DNA from: CAZAMP01 sp964486455
Lineage (GTDB): Bacteria; Eisenbacteria; RBG-16-71-46; CAZAMP01
Reading direction: 5' to 3'
Assembly (NCBI GenBank): GCA_964486455.1
Contig: CAZAMP010000023.1
Coordinates: 1-64,000 of the forward strand
DNA: 64,000 nucleotides
Every line of letters starts with the position of its first letter. Within the stretch, counting starts at the first letter, position 1. Positions 37,501-45,576 of the stretch are shown here, piece by piece. The notes below the pieces were generated by a model. It ran no database searches and had not been told where the DNA came from. It saw only the letters and a list, made by a program, of their open reading frames with translations. The position numbers and the translations under genes were made by a program.

Positions 37501-38556
37501 CTACTGTGAGAGCAACGCCTGGTCGGGATACATAGCGTACCACGAAAACCAAAACGTGTGCAGTAGCTCGACCTCGTCGTCGCCGGCGTCGAACTCCACC
37601 CAAGCGGTCGCGGGCCGCGCGCGGTAGTAAAAACGAAGGGGCACCCCACGCAGCGTCGTCCGCCACACACCGCCCGCGTCGACCCGCTCCGCGATCATCG
37701 GCAATGGAAACGCGCGCCGCACGCCACCCACATTCACGACGACGACGGGGGTCTTGTAAGGCATCACCTCGCGTGACGGCAGCGGAGTCACGGGAAAGCG
37801 TAAGAGATCGTTATCGTGGTAGCTGCTATACGGGGAGCGCTCGTAGCGCTTCACGTCGTCGGTCGGCCGGTCGATCACGGTCGTCTCGGGAATGCGCTCA
37901 CGCCACTCCTCCCACTGGACGAGCTGACACGGGATGACCGTGAGCCGCACGAGGTTCCGAGCGGCGGGCCCTGTAAGCGCGCGGAACATGAGCTGACTCC
38001 ACAAACTCTCACCATCCGCGGCGGGCCGTCGATCGTAGAAGAGCAGGTCCGAGTTGTAGAGCAGCCCACTCACGCCGAAGGTCAGGACGTCGTCCACGAC
38101 CCGTCGGTCGAACACCACCGCGGCGTCGCAGAGCGGACTGTACGTCACCGCGATGGGCACACTACCCAGCGTATCGTTGACAACCTCGTGCCAGTTCAGG
38201 ATGCGGAGTGAATATGCACGCGCATGCCCCCCGATCGACACACCGATCACGCGATCGCCGGGGGCGAAAAACTTGCCGCGTTCCGTGTCATGGATAGAGT
38301 CGGCGGCGGCCGGTGCGATGAGCGACGGATTGATGAGTGCGGAACGCCCATCCTTCGGGACTCCCGCGGCGACGATCCGATCGCGTTCGATGAGGCAGGT
38401 GGAGAGATCGAAGCCGTACGACGCGACATTCTCACCGTCTCCGATCGCGCGTGATCCGCCGGAGGTAAGAACTGGAACGAATCTCCACGCGAAGACGCCG
38501 AGGATGAGAACGACCGCGAGGAGGACGAGCCACCCTCCGCTACGGAAGGAGAGCAT
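37501..38556 (-). CDS. DUF3179 family exported protein
   Basis: About 351 aa starting at ATG 38556; the longer in-frame start at 38703 reads through the out-of-frame heme O synthase relic and is unlikely. One N-terminal helix (GWLVLLAVVLILGVFAWRFV) anchors it or acts as signal. The family marks are GDRVIGVSIGGHARAYSLRI, WHEVVND, VAVTYSPLC-like (IAVTYSPLCDAAVVF), and GVSGLLYNSDLLFYDR. DUF3179 proteins are periplasmic with no proven reaction. Its start codon lies inside the end of the relic ORF (17-bp overlap), so it may be translated by coupling to that remnant. Confidence 0.8.
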   Translation of the reverse strand: MLSFRSGGWLVLLAVVLILGVFAWRFVPVLTSGGSRAIGDGENVASYGFDLSTCLIERDRIVAAGVPKDGRSALINPSLIAPAAADSIHDTERGKFFAPGDRVIGVSIGGHARAYSLRILNWHEVVNDTLGSVPIAVTYSPLCDAAVVFDRRVVDDVLTFGVSGLLYNSDLLFYDRRPAADGESLWSQLMFRALTGPAARNLVRLTVIPCQLVQWEEWRERIPETTVIDRPTDDVKRYERSPYSSYHDNDLLRFPVTPLPSREVMPYKTPVVVVNVGGVRRAFPLPMIAERVDAGGVWRTTLRGVPLRFYYRARPATAWVEFDAGDDEVELLHTFWFSWYAMYPDQALLSQ

Positions 38557-38794
38557 GACCCGACCCGTAGGTGGATGTCGCCACGTGGCTGTCGGCCCGC
38601 ATCGCCGCGAACGCCGTGCCGATGAGTGTCCACACGAGGCGCGGCACTCCAATGTAGCTTCCGCTCGAGACCAGGTAGCCCATGAGTGTGGTCGCCACGA
38701 CAAGCCCGGTCAGCCGGGCCTTACCGAGTTCGAGGTAGAGGCCGGGGAGACGGTGGAGTGATCCCGATATGTCTGGCTTGTTCGAGTTCATCAT
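38540..38794 (-). pseudogene. N-terminal remnant of heme O synthase (CyoE/CtaB)
   Basis: About 84 codons on the minus strand. After a short lead, the translation gives LYLELGKARLTGLVVATTLM then GYLVSSGS and LVWTLIGTAFAA, the first two helices of protoheme IX farnesyltransferase (the intact family has about 290 aa). It then runs into unrelated sequence and stops at 38540, so all catalytic Asp-rich motifs are missing. It lies 1.7 kb from coxA, where an intact ctaB would be expected. An internal deletion probably joined its 5' end to the DUF3179 gene. Confidence 0.6.
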
Positions 38795-39104
38795 ATCCAT
38801 CCAAATGAGGTGCGGTATTTTACACAGGATGCTTTCCCTATGGAAGAGTGACCAGTTTTCTCCGAAGTCACCTTCGAATACCCAGGCCCAACCCAAATTG
38901 CGCGACCAGATCAGACTTCCATCCGTGGCGTCGAGGCAATACAAGGGCCGACTGCGCGAAGCGAGGTAGGCTTTGCCATCGACGATGGCCGGCGAAGTGT
39001 GGGTTGCCGAAAGGAGGCGGCAAAAGACGTTGCGGCCACGCCACCGACACCGGTAGCGTAGCCGCACTGCTTAGCTCTCCTGACGCCTCATGGGGCATGT
39101 GATC
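38795..39104 (-). pseudogene. Fragment of a PQQ-type beta-propeller gene
   Basis: In frame with and just upstream of the heme O synthase remnant. The translation includes THTSPAIVDGKAYLASRSRP followed by LYCLDATDGSLIWSRNLGW, one full PQQ/BamB-like blade. Nothing else of the propeller is left and no start codon with an RBS is seen. A matching N-terminal stub lies at 42559-42792, on the other side of the C10 peptidase gene, so both may be pieces of one disrupted gene. Confidence 0.6.
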
Positions 39105-42100
39105 CTATCGGATCAGGAGGAGGCGCTCGACGTGGTTCTTTCCGTGGGCGTGCTTGAACACCATGAAGTAGACGCCCGAACCAACGACCGTTCCCGCATC
39201 CGTGTCACCATCCCACTGGAAGAGCTGCTGGCTCGCGAGTGCCGGACCACTGTACAGGGTCCGGATTTGTCGCCCCGCGACGTCAAAGACAGCCACATTG
39301 AGTGGTGACCCAATCAGCTCCTGCTTCGCCTGGAACCGAACGGTGTAGGCTCTGGCCGGGTTGGTTCCGATGACCTCCAACAGACCGGCATCATTCAACG
39401 AATGAGTGGGTCGTGGAGAGGAACAGGCACCGAAGGCCCCGATCAGACCACAGCCGGGAGCATCCAGGCATGGGGAGCCAGACTGGAGGCGGAAGTCGCC
39501 TGAACCCGGGTTGCAGAAGAGCGGATCGGCGCTGAAGTTCCCGTTCTGGCCGTTCTGTCCCGCGAGGCAACCTGCCCAGTCAGCCGCATTGTCCCACTCA
39601 ACCGTGCATGAGGCGGTCACCGCTCCGGGTGAGCAATTCCCACCGACAGCAGGTTTGTAGCGGTCGCCACCACCCGCTGCCATGATCGTGTGGCTGATCT
39701 GAACGTTGCTGTCCCCACTATCAACGAACAGCGCGCTTGCGCCGCTCCATCCCGTGTTGTCGTAGAAGGTGCAGTGAGAGATGGCAGCATCTCCATATAG
39801 GAGCTGCATTGCGCCACCGCCCTGCGGTGCATAATTCGCGACAAAGAGATTCGTCTGACTGTCCAGAGCGAGTTGGCCGAACAAGCCGTTGACCAAAATC
39901 GCTCCGCCTCCGCCATTGCCTGCATCATTCGATTCGAATCTACACCCATCTATCGACGCGAAGCAGGTCTCCACGGCTACCGCTCCACCTCCCGGGGCTT
40001 CATTGCTCTCAAAGATGCAGCTCGAGATCGTGATATCGCCGGCGGCACTTATCGCTCCACCTTCTCCTTCGCTCACGAAGCCATCCTTGATGGTCACACC
40101 GCTGATCAAGACACCCCCACCGTACGTCTCAGCAAAGCGATCCGACTCATCGCAATCGATGAGACACAAGGAGGGATCCTGGCTCTGTGATCGGATGGTC
40201 ACAGCATAGTTGATGGTGAGGCCGATGTTTCCCGGCCCGGTGAAGGGGTCCCCCGCGCCCGCGTCGGCGAGTTCAATGATCGCCCCCGGGCCGAGTGTAT
40301 TGATGGCGTCCTGAATGGTTGGGAAGTCGCCAGTGCCATCTGATCTTACGACGGCCGCGCCATCACAGTACTCGAGCGCACCCATCCACCCACACTCCGT
40401 GTCAGCGCAGGGGGACGCATACTCGAGTTCGTACGATTGGTCACAGAACAGTGGATCGGCCTCGATGTTGCCGAGTTGGCCCAGCTGGAACGAGATGCAG
40501 GGGATATTGTCCCAGTTCCCCAGAGCATTCCCCCAGAGATCGGAGCAAACATAGTAGACGGACCCATTGAAACCACAAGCGGTCGACGCACCGTTCACCG
40601 TCTTGGCGACTATGCAGTTGCTCAGTCGAACGGTCGCTCCGCTGGTCGAGTAAACCGCTCCGCCTCCACCCACGTTGTCGGCGATGGTGCAGGACACGAT
40701 CGTGGGCTCCGTCGTGATCGGACTGAACACGCTGGAGACGTAGAGGGCACTACCAAGATTGGTCGCGGAGTTCTCGCTGAGGATGCATCCTTCCAACCGC
40801 GGTCGCGATCCCGACAGGGCGGCCATCGCTCCACCATTGACCGCACTGTTGCTTTCCATGATGACGTTAATGAACAGCGGCGTGGACTGGCTGACGCAGA
40901 GTACCGCACCTCCTTGTGACGCGTTTCCATTGGTGATGGTCAGGTCCTGGACTACGGCGTTTCCTTGTTCCCCGGAATGAAAGTAGAACCCGCGTGACGT
41001 GCCGCCGCAGTCAATGACGGTATTCTCAGCAAGGCCCGACTGAGATCGAACTGTGATTCCCTTTCCCCCGAAGTCCAGATCACAGTTGCCGACCCCTGTG
41101 AATTCGCCGCTACTGAGAAGCACAGTATGTCCTTCCGGAACCGCGTCGATCGCATCCTGGATGGTCGCGTAGTCGCCCGAACCATCGGGATGCACGACCA
41201 CGGAAGTGACGTGCCCGGAGGGCATGATGTGATAGCCGAACTTGTCCCCTATCGAGAACGTGTCCAATGATTTCCAGACCGTCCCGCCTCCGTCGTCGTT
41301 GATGTGGACGAGGCGGCTACCATCGACCTGCAGAGCCCATCCGTCAATGCAGACGGCATGAGAGTGCGATAGCAAACCCAGTAGCAGCGGTCGTCGTGCG
41401 TTGATCTCCGATCGAATGATCTGCCAGGCCATGTCAGAGGTCATCTCGGTATGCAGACTGGTAGGCGCATACCGGAAGTGGGTATCGAGCAATCCGCCCG
41501 GAATCACGGTGCTTGCCGACCCACCTGCCCCGTAGTCCATGTTCAGACCAACGCCAATCCGGTAGCAGAGCGCCGCGAGACTGTCTTCTTCCTCTGGTGT
41601 GCACGTCGAGCAATCGAAGGGCAGCTTTGCCCAGTCAATGAGGGTGTTGAAGTTTGCGGACAGGATCTCCCCGGGCACTCCGCAACCAGGGTCACCTGAC
41701 CAGTAGTACTCATGGGTGCCATCTCCCTGATCGGGATGCCCCCAGTACCGAAGCAGCCGTGAGGTCGACGACGCGACGCAACCCACCGGAGCGCGATGGT
41801 TGTAGATGCACGTGTTCCCGCAATCCTCCATGAGAGGACACTCGTTGTTCCATGGGGAACACTGGGACCAGGTGATGTGGTCCATCAAGGGTGTGCCTGA
41901 ATCGATGTGAAGCGCCGTGCCGCCGGCCCGCCCACCAACATCCCTGCTTCGAAGCAGGTCGTTCCACTCGGCTCGTGTAGCTGGGTTGTGGCCCTCTCGT
42001 TCAGCATCCTGGAGGGCTTCCTGAAGCCCCGCGCGGATGTGATTGCATGGACCATCGTGAACCGCGTCCCCGCTCGAACCGTTGGTGCTGAAAGCGAACA

Positions 42101-42377
42101 CGGGGGGAAGATCCTTGCTGGCCGTGATGACCACATAGCCGGCCGGCCGGATCCCGAACACCATACCGAGAACGCCATCCTCGCCGATGAGCAACTCGGC
42201 CTTTTCTACCTCGAGTGTCGCACGCGGAGTCCCTGGCTTGCCGTCCTGCGGAAACGTCTCGAACCAGGCTTGAGCAACCGTCTCCATCTCCCAGTCGGTC
42301 GGCGTCTCAGCCGACGTCGGCGCGGGAGACAGAAGAGAAATGACAAGAAGTGTGCAGAGCACAGACAACCGTGACAT
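39105..42377 (-). CDS. Secreted C10-like peptidase fused to beta-helix repeats and FlgD-Ig tail
   Basis: About 1090 aa starting at ATG 42377 behind GAGGAGG at 6 nt. The signal peptide ends PTSAE. Residues about 30-400 match C10 (streptopain-like) cysteine peptidases: the nucleophile block APVGCVASSTSRLLRYWGHP and the His block LLSHSHAVCIDGWAL are both present, preceded by a propeptide-like segment. Two right-handed beta-helix regions follow, each opened by a GDYATIQDAIDAV or GDFPTIQDAINTL motif. The C-terminus has FDVAGRQIRTLYSG and GSGVYFMVFKH, a FlgD-Ig tail. It is probably surface-displayed or secreted and proteolytic. It is monocistronic. Confidence 0.8.
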   Translation of the reverse strand: MSRLSVLCTLLVISLLSPAPTSAETPTDWEMETVAQAWFETFPQDGKPGTPRATLEVEKAELLIGEDGVLGMVFGIRPAGYVVITASKDLPPVFAFSTNGSSGDAVHDGPCNHIRAGLQEALQDAEREGHNPATRAEWNDLLRSRDVGGRAGGTALHIDSGTPLMDHITWSQCSPWNNECPLMEDCGNTCIYNHRAPVGCVASSTSRLLRYWGHPDQGDGTHEYYWSGDPGCGVPGEILSANFNTLIDWAKLPFDCSTCTPEEEDSLAALCYRIGVGLNMDYGAGGSASTVIPGGLLDTHFRYAPTSLHTEMTSDMAWQIIRSEINARRPLLLGLLSHSHAVCIDGWALQVDGSRLVHINDDGGGTVWKSLDTFSIGDKFGYHIMPSGHVTSVVVHPDGSGDYATIQDAIDAVPEGHTVLLSSGEFTGVGNCDLDFGGKGITVRSQSGLAENTVIDCGGTSRGFYFHSGEQGNAVVQDLTITNGNASQGGAVLCVSQSTPLFINVIMESNSAVNGGAMAALSGSRPRLEGCILSENSATNLGSALYVSSVFSPITTEPTIVSCTIADNVGGGGAVYSTSGATVRLSNCIVAKTVNGASTACGFNGSVYYVCSDLWGNALGNWDNIPCISFQLGQLGNIEADPLFCDQSYELEYASPCADTECGWMGALEYCDGAAVVRSDGTGDFPTIQDAINTLGPGAIIELADAGAGDPFTGPGNIGLTINYAVTIRSQSQDPSLCLIDCDESDRFAETYGGGVLISGVTIKDGFVSEGEGGAISAAGDITISSCIFESNEAPGGGAVAVETCFASIDGCRFESNDAGNGGGGAILVNGLFGQLALDSQTNLFVANYAPQGGGAMQLLYGDAAISHCTFYDNTGWSGASALFVDSGDSNVQISHTIMAAGGGDRYKPAVGGNCSPGAVTASCTVEWDNAADWAGCLAGQNGQNGNFSADPLFCNPGSGDFRLQSGSPCLDAPGCGLIGAFGACSSPRPTHSLNDAGLLEVIGTNPARAYTVRFQAKQELIGSPLNVAVFDVAGRQIRTLYSGPALASQQLFQWDGDTDAGTVVGSGVYFMVFKHAHGKNHVERLLLIR

Positions 42378-42558
42378 GATCGACCTCCTCAAGTAGTTGA
42401 ATGACTTCTCCAGCTGGCTACACCCCGACCGCGATCGTGCATCTCCTCAGCAATCTGGAACCTCAGCCGGGGGCTCGTGCGCAGCGTCAGCGGCAACGTA
42501 CGAATCCAGCGGTGGTCCTCCTCAGGATGGAGGAAACACAGCCGGATCGTCACCAGGC

Positions 42559-42792
42559 TCACGAGGGAAGTGCCTCAAACGTGTTGACGCGTTCCGCCGC
42601 TGAACCGTAGCTATGAGCCTGGTACGACCACAGCATCTCCATATCGCTCGGGTCAGGCATCTGGGAGCTGGAGAGCCCGGTGCGCTGAGCGTCGTGGTGG
42701 AACATGCTCCAGTCGTCGATCTCCTGCGCACCGACCACGACAGGAAGACAAAGGACCACGAGGGCGAGTCCGAAGATCCTTGGAGCTCGCAT
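42559..42792 (-). pseudogene. N-terminal stub of a secreted PQQ-propeller protein
   Basis: A 77-codon ORF with a perfect Shine-Dalgarno (AAGGAGG) and signal peptide MRAPRIFGLALVVLCLPVVV ending GAQ. The mature start DDWSMFHHDAQRTGLSSSQM is the typical entry of PQQ-binding-like propellers (DWPMFHHDxxRTG). It stops before the first blade ends, with an ordinary protein expected to be near 400 aa. It is transcribed towards the C10 peptidase gene 180 bp downstream, and could still act as that operon's first cistron. Confidence 0.55.
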
Positions 42793-43051
42793 TGTTCACC
42801 TCCTTGTGATGAGTGTGTGCTCCGCGATGAGGGGGAACGCGGGACTGTTGACCCATTGCCATCGCAAGTCGTGAGCCATCGCATGGACCCGCGGTACTGC
42901 CGCAGGGGTGGGCAGTTACACGGGTGCCCGCGGAGGGGGGGGTGGTTAGCGTGTTCGAGAACGAACATCGGGCGGTCGCTTACGAACGGGGTGCGTTCGG
43001 TCGACGTCTCGTTGGATGCGGTCGGGATTAAGACAGTGGAATATATGGAAA
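42793..43051. other. Divergent intergenic region between the PQQ stub and cysK
   Basis: About 260 bp with a G-tract near 42932-42950. It must contain the minus-strand promoter of the stub. No gene is supported here; the ORFs in this stretch have no RBS. Confidence 0.4.
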
Positions 43052-43081
43052 TTGACCTGCTCGGGTATTCCGTGCTATTCT
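43052..43081 (+). promoter_or_regulatory. Sigma-70 promoter of the cys leader-cysK-cysE unit
   Basis: TTGACC (43052-43057), an 18-nt spacer and TATTCT (43076-43081) give a good vegetative promoter. The expected start near 43088 would yield a leader of about 220 nt before cysK, holding the Cys-rich ORF and the terminator. Confidence 0.6.
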
Positions 43082-43121
43082 TCTCATGTAGCCAATGATC
43101 CAAGAGGAGACGGTCAGACTC

Positions 43122-43205
43122 ATGCAAACCCCCAACCGCGGAACCTATTGTAACTGTTGTTGTTGCGCGTGTATGCGTACCGCGGGGGGGATTGTGTCGC
43201 GCTGA
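43122..43205 (+). CDS. Cysteine-rich leader peptide upstream of cysK
   Basis: A 27-residue ORF begins ATG CAA ACC and contains the run YCNCCCCAC, six Cys in eight codons (43149-43172), then ends in TGA. An AAGAGGAG Shine-Dalgarno lies 12-13 nt upstream. Cys runs like this are very rare by chance. The ORF lies between the promoter and an intrinsic terminator, directly upstream of the cysteine synthase gene. By analogy to his/trp leaders and to the Cys-rich uORFs described before cysteine genes in mycobacteria, ribosome stalling at Cys codons when charged Cys-tRNA is scarce should relieve termination. That mechanism is inference; the ORF and its position are seen directly. Confidence 0.8.
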   Translation: MQTPNRGTYCNCCCCACMRTAGGIVSR

Positions 43206-43240
43206 TCGAAGACTCCTAACATAACCAGACGACACACTCA

Positions 43241-43268
43241 CCCGCGGGCGATTCGCCGGCGGGTTTTT
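43241..43268 (+). terminator. Attenuator terminator before cysK
   Basis: CCCGCGGGC, loop GATTC, GCCGGCGGG, then TTTTT. The stem has one central mismatch. The 5' arm is also complementary to CCGCGGG at 43180-43186, inside the end of the leader ORF, so a competing antiterminator can form. It lies 38 nt before the cysK ATG. Confidence 0.82.
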
Positions 43269-43306
43269 CTATGCCCTTCGGCAAACCCCCGTAAGGAGAA
43301 GGGACA

Positions 43307-44266
43307 ATGGGAAAGATCTACTCGGATATCACGGAGACCATCGGTCGGACCCCGCTCGTCGAGCTCAAGCGGCTCTCGCCGAACGGAGGGGCGCGCATCA
43401 TCGGCAAGCTCGAGTCGTTCAATCCACTCTCGAGCGTCAAGGATCGGATCGGCGTCAACATGATCAACGTCGCCGAGCGGAACGGACAGATCCGGCCCGG
43501 TGAGACGGTGTTGGTCGAGCCGACGAGCGGCAACACGGGAATCGCGCTCGCGTTCGCCGCGGCGGCGAAGGGCTATCGGCTCATCGTCACGATGCCGGAT
43601 ACCGTCAGTGTCGAGCGCCGGAACCTGCTCAAGCTTTTCGGAGCCGAGGTTATCCTCACACCTGGCGAGAAGGGTATGACCGGCGCGGTGCTGCGCGCCG
43701 CCAAGGTCGCGAACGAGACACCGTACAGCTTCATCCCCCAGCAGTTCGAGAACCCCGCGAACCCCGCCATTCACCGGGAGACGACGGCCGAGGAGATCTG
43801 GGCCGACACCGATGGCAAGGTTGATATCGTCGTTTCCGGCATCGGCACCGGCGGAACCATCACGGGCTGTGGTGAGGTTCTCAAGTCGCGGCGCCCGGAG
43901 ATCAAGTTGGTGGCGGTCGAGCCCGTTGAGTCACCCGTTCTCTCCGGCGGCGATCCGGCGCCGCACAAGATCCAGGGCCTCGGCGCGGGCTTCGTGCCGC
44001 GGGTCCTGAATCGCGACATCATCGACGAGATCATCCAGGTCTCGGGCGACGATTCGTTCACGGCGGCGCAACGCTTGACGAGGGAAGAGGGAATCCTCGG
44101 CGGGATTTCGAGCGGCGCGGCGCTCGTCGCGGCTCTCGAGGTCGCGAAGCGTCCCGAGAACGCGGACAAGCTCATCGTCGTCATTCTGCCGGACACCGGC
44201 GAGCGCTATCTCTCCACACCGCTAATGGACGTGCGTGAAGAGGTAGCCGCGGCCGGGAAGGAGTAG
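43307..44266 (+). CDS. cysK: Cysteine synthase A (O-acetylserine sulfhydrylase)
   Basis: A 319-aa PLP enzyme of normal length, with ATG 43307 behind AAGGAGAAGG. The PLP lysine lies in NPLSSVKDRIG, the substrate loop is EPTSGNTGIAL, and the phosphate-binding loop is GIGTGGTITG. The C-terminal block ISSGAALVAAL is also typical. It makes L-cysteine from O-acetylserine and sulfide in the cytoplasm. It is followed after 4 bp by cysE, so the two enzymes of the cysteine synthase complex are encoded together. The upstream Cys-rich leader and terminator predict feedback by charged tRNA-Cys. Confidence 0.95.
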   Translation: MGKIYSDITETIGRTPLVELKRLSPNGGARIIGKLESFNPLSSVKDRIGVNMINVAERNGQIRPGETVLVEPTSGNTGIALAFAAAAKGYRLIVTMPDTVSVERRNLLKLFGAEVILTPGEKGMTGAVLRAAKVANETPYSFIPQQFENPANPAIHRETTAEEIWADTDGKVDIVVSGIGTGGTITGCGEVLKSRRPEIKLVAVEPVESPVLSGGDPAPHKIQGLGAGFVPRVLNRDIIDEIIQVSGDDSFTAAQRLTREEGILGGISSGAALVAALEVAKRPENADKLIVVILPDTGERYLSTPLMDVREEVAAAGKE

Positions 44267-44270
44267 AGAG

Positions 44271-45119
44271 ATGCGAGAGCAGGCGCTCGAGGTCGGGCCG
44301 GTGACGCTGCGTGCTAGACGATGGCCGTGGCCGCTCGCCCGCCTGTCCGAAGATATACGCACGGTATTCGATAAGGACCCCGCGGCACGGAGCATCCTGG
44401 AAGTGCTCTTCTGCTACCCGGGGTTTCATGCGCTCGTCATGCACCGCGTCGCCCACCGACTCTGGTCGTGGAAGCTCTGCTTCCTCGCGCGCCTTCTCAG
44501 TCATGTGAATCGCGCGCTCACCGGGATCGAGATTCATCCCGGCGCGACGATCGGTCGGCGCTTCTTCATCGATCACGGCATGGGCGTCGTGATCGGTGAG
44601 ACGACCGAGATTGCCGACGACGTCGTGCTCTACCAGGGCGTGACCCTCGGCGGCACGAGTCTCGAGAAGAAGAAACGCCATCCGACCCTGGATCGCGGTG
44701 TTGTGGTCGGTGCCGGAGCAAAGGTGCTGGGCGCGCTTCGGGTCGGTGAGAACGCGCGGATCGGATCGGGCGCGGTCGTCGTCAAGGACGTCCCGCCGGG
44801 TGCGACCGTCGTAGGACTCGCCGGTCGGATCCTGGATCGGACGGAACCATGTACCGGGCGAATGAAAGTTGATCTCACGGAAAGCAAAGGCGACCACGAC
44901 GTGCGAGTGCTCGAGGTCTTGCTGGATCGTGTGCAAGAGCTGGAGAGCCGCGTGAAAGGCAGTGCGAATGGTCACCCGAGCGGTGAATGGTCACCCGAGC
45001 GACAGTTGTCGGTCAGTTCTCGCTTGAAGGAGATGGAGGCCACCAGAAGAAGAGGACGACAAACAGCACGAACGGAAAGAACGCCTGGGTCACGTCGCCC
45101 AGCGCGCCGAGGAATCTGA
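44271..45119 (+). CDS. cysE: Serine acetyltransferase with frameshifted C-terminus
   Basis: A 282-aa protein that acetylates serine to O-acetylserine for CysK. The N-terminal helices include LFCYPGFHALVMHRVAHRLW. The left-handed beta-helix has GIEIHPGATIGRRFFIDHGM, GETTEIADDVVLYQGVTLGG and KRHPTL (catalytic His region). The core ends near residue 195. A tandem repeat of period 19 bp at 44966-45001 shifts the frame. Without it the protein would stop at 45025-45027, giving a normal convergent end. With it the protein gains about 30 basic residues and runs 107 bp antisense into the exosortase partner gene. The extension probably has no function. Confidence 0.9.
   Translation: MREQALEVGPVTLRARRWPWPLARLSEDIRTVFDKDPAARSILEVLFCYPGFHALVMHRVAHRLWSWKLCFLARLLSHVNRALTGIEIHPGATIGRRFFIDHGMGVVIGETTEIADDVVLYQGVTLGGTSLEKKKRHPTLDRGVVVGAGAKVLGALRVGENARIGSGAVVVKDVPPGATVVGLAGRILDRTEPCTGRMKVDLTESKGDHDVRVLEVLLDRVQELESRVKGSANGHPSGEWSPERQLSVSSRLKEMEATRRRGRQTARTERTPGSRRPARRGI
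44966..45001 (+). repeat. Tandem repeat of 19-bp period in the cysE tail
   Basis: GAATGGTCACCCGAGCG occurs at 44966-44982 and again at 44985-45001, a period of 19, which is not a multiple of three. It therefore changes the reading frame of the cysE C-terminus. The copies are identical over 17 nt, so the event looks recent. Confidence 0.9.
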
Positions 45120-45576
45120 GGACAGGCGGTATCGACCCGCGGTTCTGAAGCGCTCCCAGCCTGGCAAGAAGGACGACGCTCAGCAACAGATGGTGGACCG
45201 CGATCGCGATGATCCCAATCACAACGCGACCCATTCCGCCGCCTGTCCTCATTGTTTGCCGCATGCGGCCGACGCCGAGGCCAGCAAGCAGCAGTGAGAG
45301 GAACACCGGGTACGAGAGCATGGCGACCTTCCCGATGGCCTCCTCGACGGGATACCGCCTGCCGGTCTCGAGCTCGATCTCGCACTCACCACCCGCCGCG
45401 CGGCTCCGCCCCGAGATGTCGGGGCTGGTCACTACCGCGATGGCCGTCACGGGACCCGCCATTAGCCGTTGGTACACTTCTACCGTCTGATGCCAAAGAA
45501 GCGATAGGAGCAGTGACGACACGAGGAAGATCCCGATAACGCCCCAGAGTGGCGCTCGTTTGAGTCTCGTGGTCAC
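45013..45576 (-). CDS. Exosortase-associated membrane protein
   Basis: A 187-aa membrane protein with about four helices: GVIGIFLVSSLLLSLLWHQT, a segment around SYPVFLSLLLAGLGVG, VVIGIIAIAVHHLLLSVVLL, and the C-terminal AFFPFVLFVVLFFWWPP. Between helices one and two lies a polar loop of about 50 residues. This layout matches the partner protein encoded directly after exosortase H in other bacteria. Its ATG overlaps the exosortase stop by 4 bp. It presumably assists the exosortase in recognising or processing its substrate; the mechanism is not known. Its 3' end is overlapped by the extended cysE. Confidence 0.75.
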   Translation of the reverse strand: MTTRLKRAPLWGVIGIFLVSSLLLSLLWHQTVEVYQRLMAGPVTAIAVVTSPDISGRSRAAGGECEIELETGRRYPVEEAIGKVAMLSYPVFLSLLLAGLGVGRMRQTMRTGGGMGRVVIGIIAIAVHHLLLSVVLLARLGALQNRGSIPPVLRFLGALGDVTQAFFPFVLFVVLFFWWPPSPSSEN

